From Chitinophagales bacterium (GTDB lineage Bacteria > Bacteroidota > Bacteroidia > Chitinophagales > JADIYW01), in the NCBI GenBank assembly GCA_020636545.1, contig JACJXS010000010.1, positions 222,501-283,900 of the forward strand: a DNA stretch of 61,400 bases, given 5' to 3'. Positions within the stretch are counted from its first letter, which is position 1. Each line of letters starts with the position of its first letter. Shown in pieces: positions 59,825 to 61,400 of this stretch. The notes beneath the pieces are model-generated. The model ran no database searches and was not told the DNA's origin. It worked only from the letters and a program-made list of their open reading frames with translations. The position numbers were made by a program, and so were the translations under genes.

Positions 59825-60973
59825 ATGAGCAAGCAAATTCTAATTATTGGCGGAGCTGGATTTATTGGCTCTAATCTAGCTTTAAAATTGATAGAGAAAG
59901 GACATCAAATTACGATTTTAGATAATTTACATCCTCAAATTCATGGAGCAAATCCTGAACAGACATCTCCACTTTATCAAGCTATAAAAAATAAAGTTCG
60001 TTTCATTCATCATGATGTTGCAAATGACCATCCAACAATTTGGAAAGATGTCTTAAAAAATCAACAAATTATAGTGCATTTTGCTGCAGAAACTGGAACA
60101 GGTCAAAGTATGTATCAAATTAAAAGATACAACCAAACGAATGTGATGGGTACAAGTAATTTATTGGAAGCTTTAATGAATTTTGAGCATCAAGTAGAAA
60201 AAGTTGTTGTCGCTTCATCGAGAGCAATATATGGCGAGGGAAAATATTTCTCACCTACTATCAATCAATTTGTTTACCCAAAACACCGAAATGAACAAGA
60301 TTTATTAAATGGAGATTTTGAATGTAAATGTCCAATTACCAACCAAGAAGTTGAGCTATGTGCCACAGACGAAATGAGTTTTGTACAACCTAATTCTATT
60401 TATGGTTTAAACAAATACGAACAAGAAAAAGCGATTGAGATTACTTGTTCTGCACTTAATATTCCTTATGTTGCTCTGCGGTATCAAAATGTGTATGGCG
60501 TTGGTCAATCCTTATCTAATCCATATACTGGAATTTTGGCGGTTTTCTCCAATAGAATTAGAGAAAAACAGCCTATTTTAATTTTTGAAGATGGCAAAGA
60601 AAGTCGTGATTTTGTATATATAGATGATGTTGTTCAAGCAACTTTATTAAGTATTGAGAATAATGAAGCCAACAATAAGGCGATAAATGTTGGAACTGGA
60701 AAGGCAACAAGTGTTATTGAAGTTGCTCAAGAACTGATTAAAAACTACGAAATTGAAGTTGATATTCAGATTACCCAAAAATTTAGGAAAGGAGATATTC
60801 GACATAATTTTGCTGATATTAGTTTGCTAAAAAGCAGTTTAAATTTCGAGCCAAAAATCAGTTTTCAAGAAGGCATCAAAAAATATGTCGATTGGGTAAA
60901 AACACAACCTTTAGTTGAAAATAATTTTGAGCAATCATTAAAAGAAATGCAAGCCAAAGGGCTTTATAAATAA
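59825..60973 (+). CDS. NAD-dependent sugar epimerase (extended SDR)
   Basis: The start at 59825 is preferred over 59798 because it gives MSKQILIIGGAGFIGSNLAL, the Rossmann GGxGFIG turn at the usual place. The 382-residue product also has VHFAAETGTGQSM, the catalytic YGLNKYEQEKAI (YxxxK), and LRYQNVYGVGQSLSNPYTGI. A four-Cys insertion (DFECKCPITNQEVELC) is a feature of the dTDP-L-rhamnose 4-epimerase-like branch. It makes or converts an activated sugar for surface glycans. The box TACTTTTA lies six bases upstream. Confidence 0.9.
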   Translation: MSKQILIIGGAGFIGSNLALKLIEKGHQITILDNLHPQIHGANPEQTSPLYQAIKNKVRFIHHDVANDHPTIWKDVLKNQQIIVHFAAETGTGQSMYQIKRYNQTNVMGTSNLLEALMNFEHQVEKVVVASSRAIYGEGKYFSPTINQFVYPKHRNEQDLLNGDFECKCPITNQEVELCATDEMSFVQPNSIYGLNKYEQEKAIEITCSALNIPYVALRYQNVYGVGQSLSNPYTGILAVFSNRIREKQPILIFEDGKESRDFVYIDDVVQATLLSIENNEANNKAINVGTGKATSVIEVAQELIKNYEIEVDIQITQKFRKGDIRHNFADISLLKSSLNFEPKISFQEGIKKYVDWVKTQPLVENNFEQSLKEMQAKGLYK

Positions 60974-61004
60974 GGCTTTATGCAGTAAATGCTGTAATAC
61001 AATG

Positions 61005-61163
61005 CTATACCTTAATTGTAATAATATCATTTAGTTTAGTGGTATATTGTGGGGAGCGTTTCTCTTGTTTCATTTTCCAAACTCTTTTAATGTCTTGCGA
61101 TGCCAAGCGTATTTTTTGTTGCCCAAGTCTATTATTCAATTGGTCAATTGCTTGCATCAAATT
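61005..61163 (-). pseudogene. umuC: C-terminal remnant of UmuC (DNA polymerase V)
   Basis: On the minus strand, between a stop at 61164-61166 and TAG at 61005-61007, a 52-codon frame reads LMQAIDQLNNRLGQQKIRLA, then SQDIKRVWKMKQEKRSPQYT and TKLNDIITIKV. This is the conserved end of UmuC Y-family polymerases (MxAlDxlN.R.G, RLA, W.M..E..SP.YTT). The catalytic body is absent upstream, where the cytosine methylase gene now lies. It is therefore a leftover tail. Confidence 0.75.
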
Positions 61164-61215
61164 TTATAGTATGTTGACAGTGGAATTTCTACCAAATTTG
61201 TCCACTTTCATTAAG

Positions 61216-61223
61216 TATTTTTG
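61216..61223 (+). promoter_or_regulatory. -7 box of the cytosine methylase gene
   Basis: TATTTTTG, a full match, lies 44 bases before the ATG at 61268. Confidence 0.4.
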
Positions 61224-61267
61224 TAAATTTTAAAGATAAAAAGCTTATATTTAGCTGATTTTAAAGA

Positions 61268-61400
61268 ATGAAAAAATTGAACTACATAGATCTATTTGCT
61301 GGCGCTGGTGGACTCTCAGAAGGTTTTGTGCGTGCTGGATTTAATCCGATTGCTCATGTGGAAATGAACAAAGATGCTTGCGATACTTTGAAAACAAGAA
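61268..61400 (+). CDS. C5-cytosine DNA methyltransferase, N-terminal part
   Basis: The gene runs off the window; 44 codons are visible. MKKLNYIDLFAGAGGLSEGF contains motif I (FAGxGGxS) of cytosine-C5 methyltransferases, followed by the motif II region FNPIAHVEMNKDAC with the acidic SAM-ribose ligand. It is probably the methylase of a restriction-modification system continuing past the window. It starts about 100 bases from the cut end of umuC. Confidence 0.9.
   Translation, partial: MKKLNYIDLFAGAGGLSEGFVRAGFNPIAHVEMNKDACDTLKTR

Overview
This is an AT-rich chromosomal window from a member of the Bacteroidota. The evidence is a type IX secretion system (T9SS) set (PorX, two PorP/SprF proteins, GldB, a cargo protein with a type-A sorting tail and one with a type-B/CHU_C tail), the TAnnTTTG promoter box in front of many genes, a FISUMP lipoprotein, a PCMD-type lipoprotein and a CcmE of the CxxxY kind. 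I cannot assign a family or genus from the sequence alone.

Region by region. (1) 303-3835 is a restriction/methylation cassette bracketed by a perfect 42-bp direct repeat. It holds a Dam-type methylase (DpnM-like), a DpnI-type endonuclease specific for methylated DNA, a 67-residue protein, a phage-type adenine methylase on the opposite strand, and the 3' part of a DpnA-like methylase. The 3' end of dpnM and the 5' end of dpnA are both missing, as if a DpnI segment had been dropped into a DpnII-type operon. (2) 3.9-11.4 kb is mostly housekeeping: uvrA, a sirtuin, a Nudix hydrolase, cytidine deaminase, a free-standing C-terminal half of CarB and a GT-C glycosyltransferase. (3) 11.4-17.0 kb has a methyltransferase, a TetR/hydrolase divergent pair, tRNA-Leu(GAG), greA behind a possible attenuator, and two envelope proteins. 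(4) 17.1-28.7 kb has lptC, a CorC/GldE-like protein, a FadH-like reductase, an orphan FtsX-type permease, YqeY, nadE, gldB, a Fic protein with a repeated upstream motif, and pgk. (5) 28.7-32.2 kb is a decayed accessory patch: a transposase remnant, a FISUMP lipoprotein, a gene with three in-frame TAA codons and a frameshifted XRE regulator. (6) 32.2-54.4 kb returns to core and envelope genes: a sugar nucleotidyltransferase, a 1457-residue PKD/CHU_C protein, tRNA-Gln(TTG), a heptose adenylyltransferase, a flippase-like protein, panD, esterases, a CocE-type peptidase, a PorP-OmpA fusion and its PorP paralogue, prfC, ccmE and ccmF. (7) 54.4-55.6 kb is a second small accessory patch with a possible endonuclease tail and a three-gene operon (DUF2188, a Rossmann-like nucleotide-hydrolase-type protein broken by one TAA, and a small Cys-rich protein). 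(8) 55.7-61.0 kb has HopJ, an HD phosphohydrolase, porX, an esterase and a sugar epimerase. (9) The last 400 bases hold a 52-codon tail of umuC and the start of a C5-cytosine methyltransferase, probably the edge of another restriction-modification insertion.

Together the envelope genes (lptC, rfaE2, GT-C enzyme, lipoproteins, PorX/PorP/GldB, sorted cargo) describe a T9SS-bearing outer membrane. The accessory patches are all defence or mobile-type material in different stages of decay. A recurring feature is a TAnnTTTG/A box only 4-7 bases in front of the start codon at about eleven genes, which predicts leaderless mRNAs.
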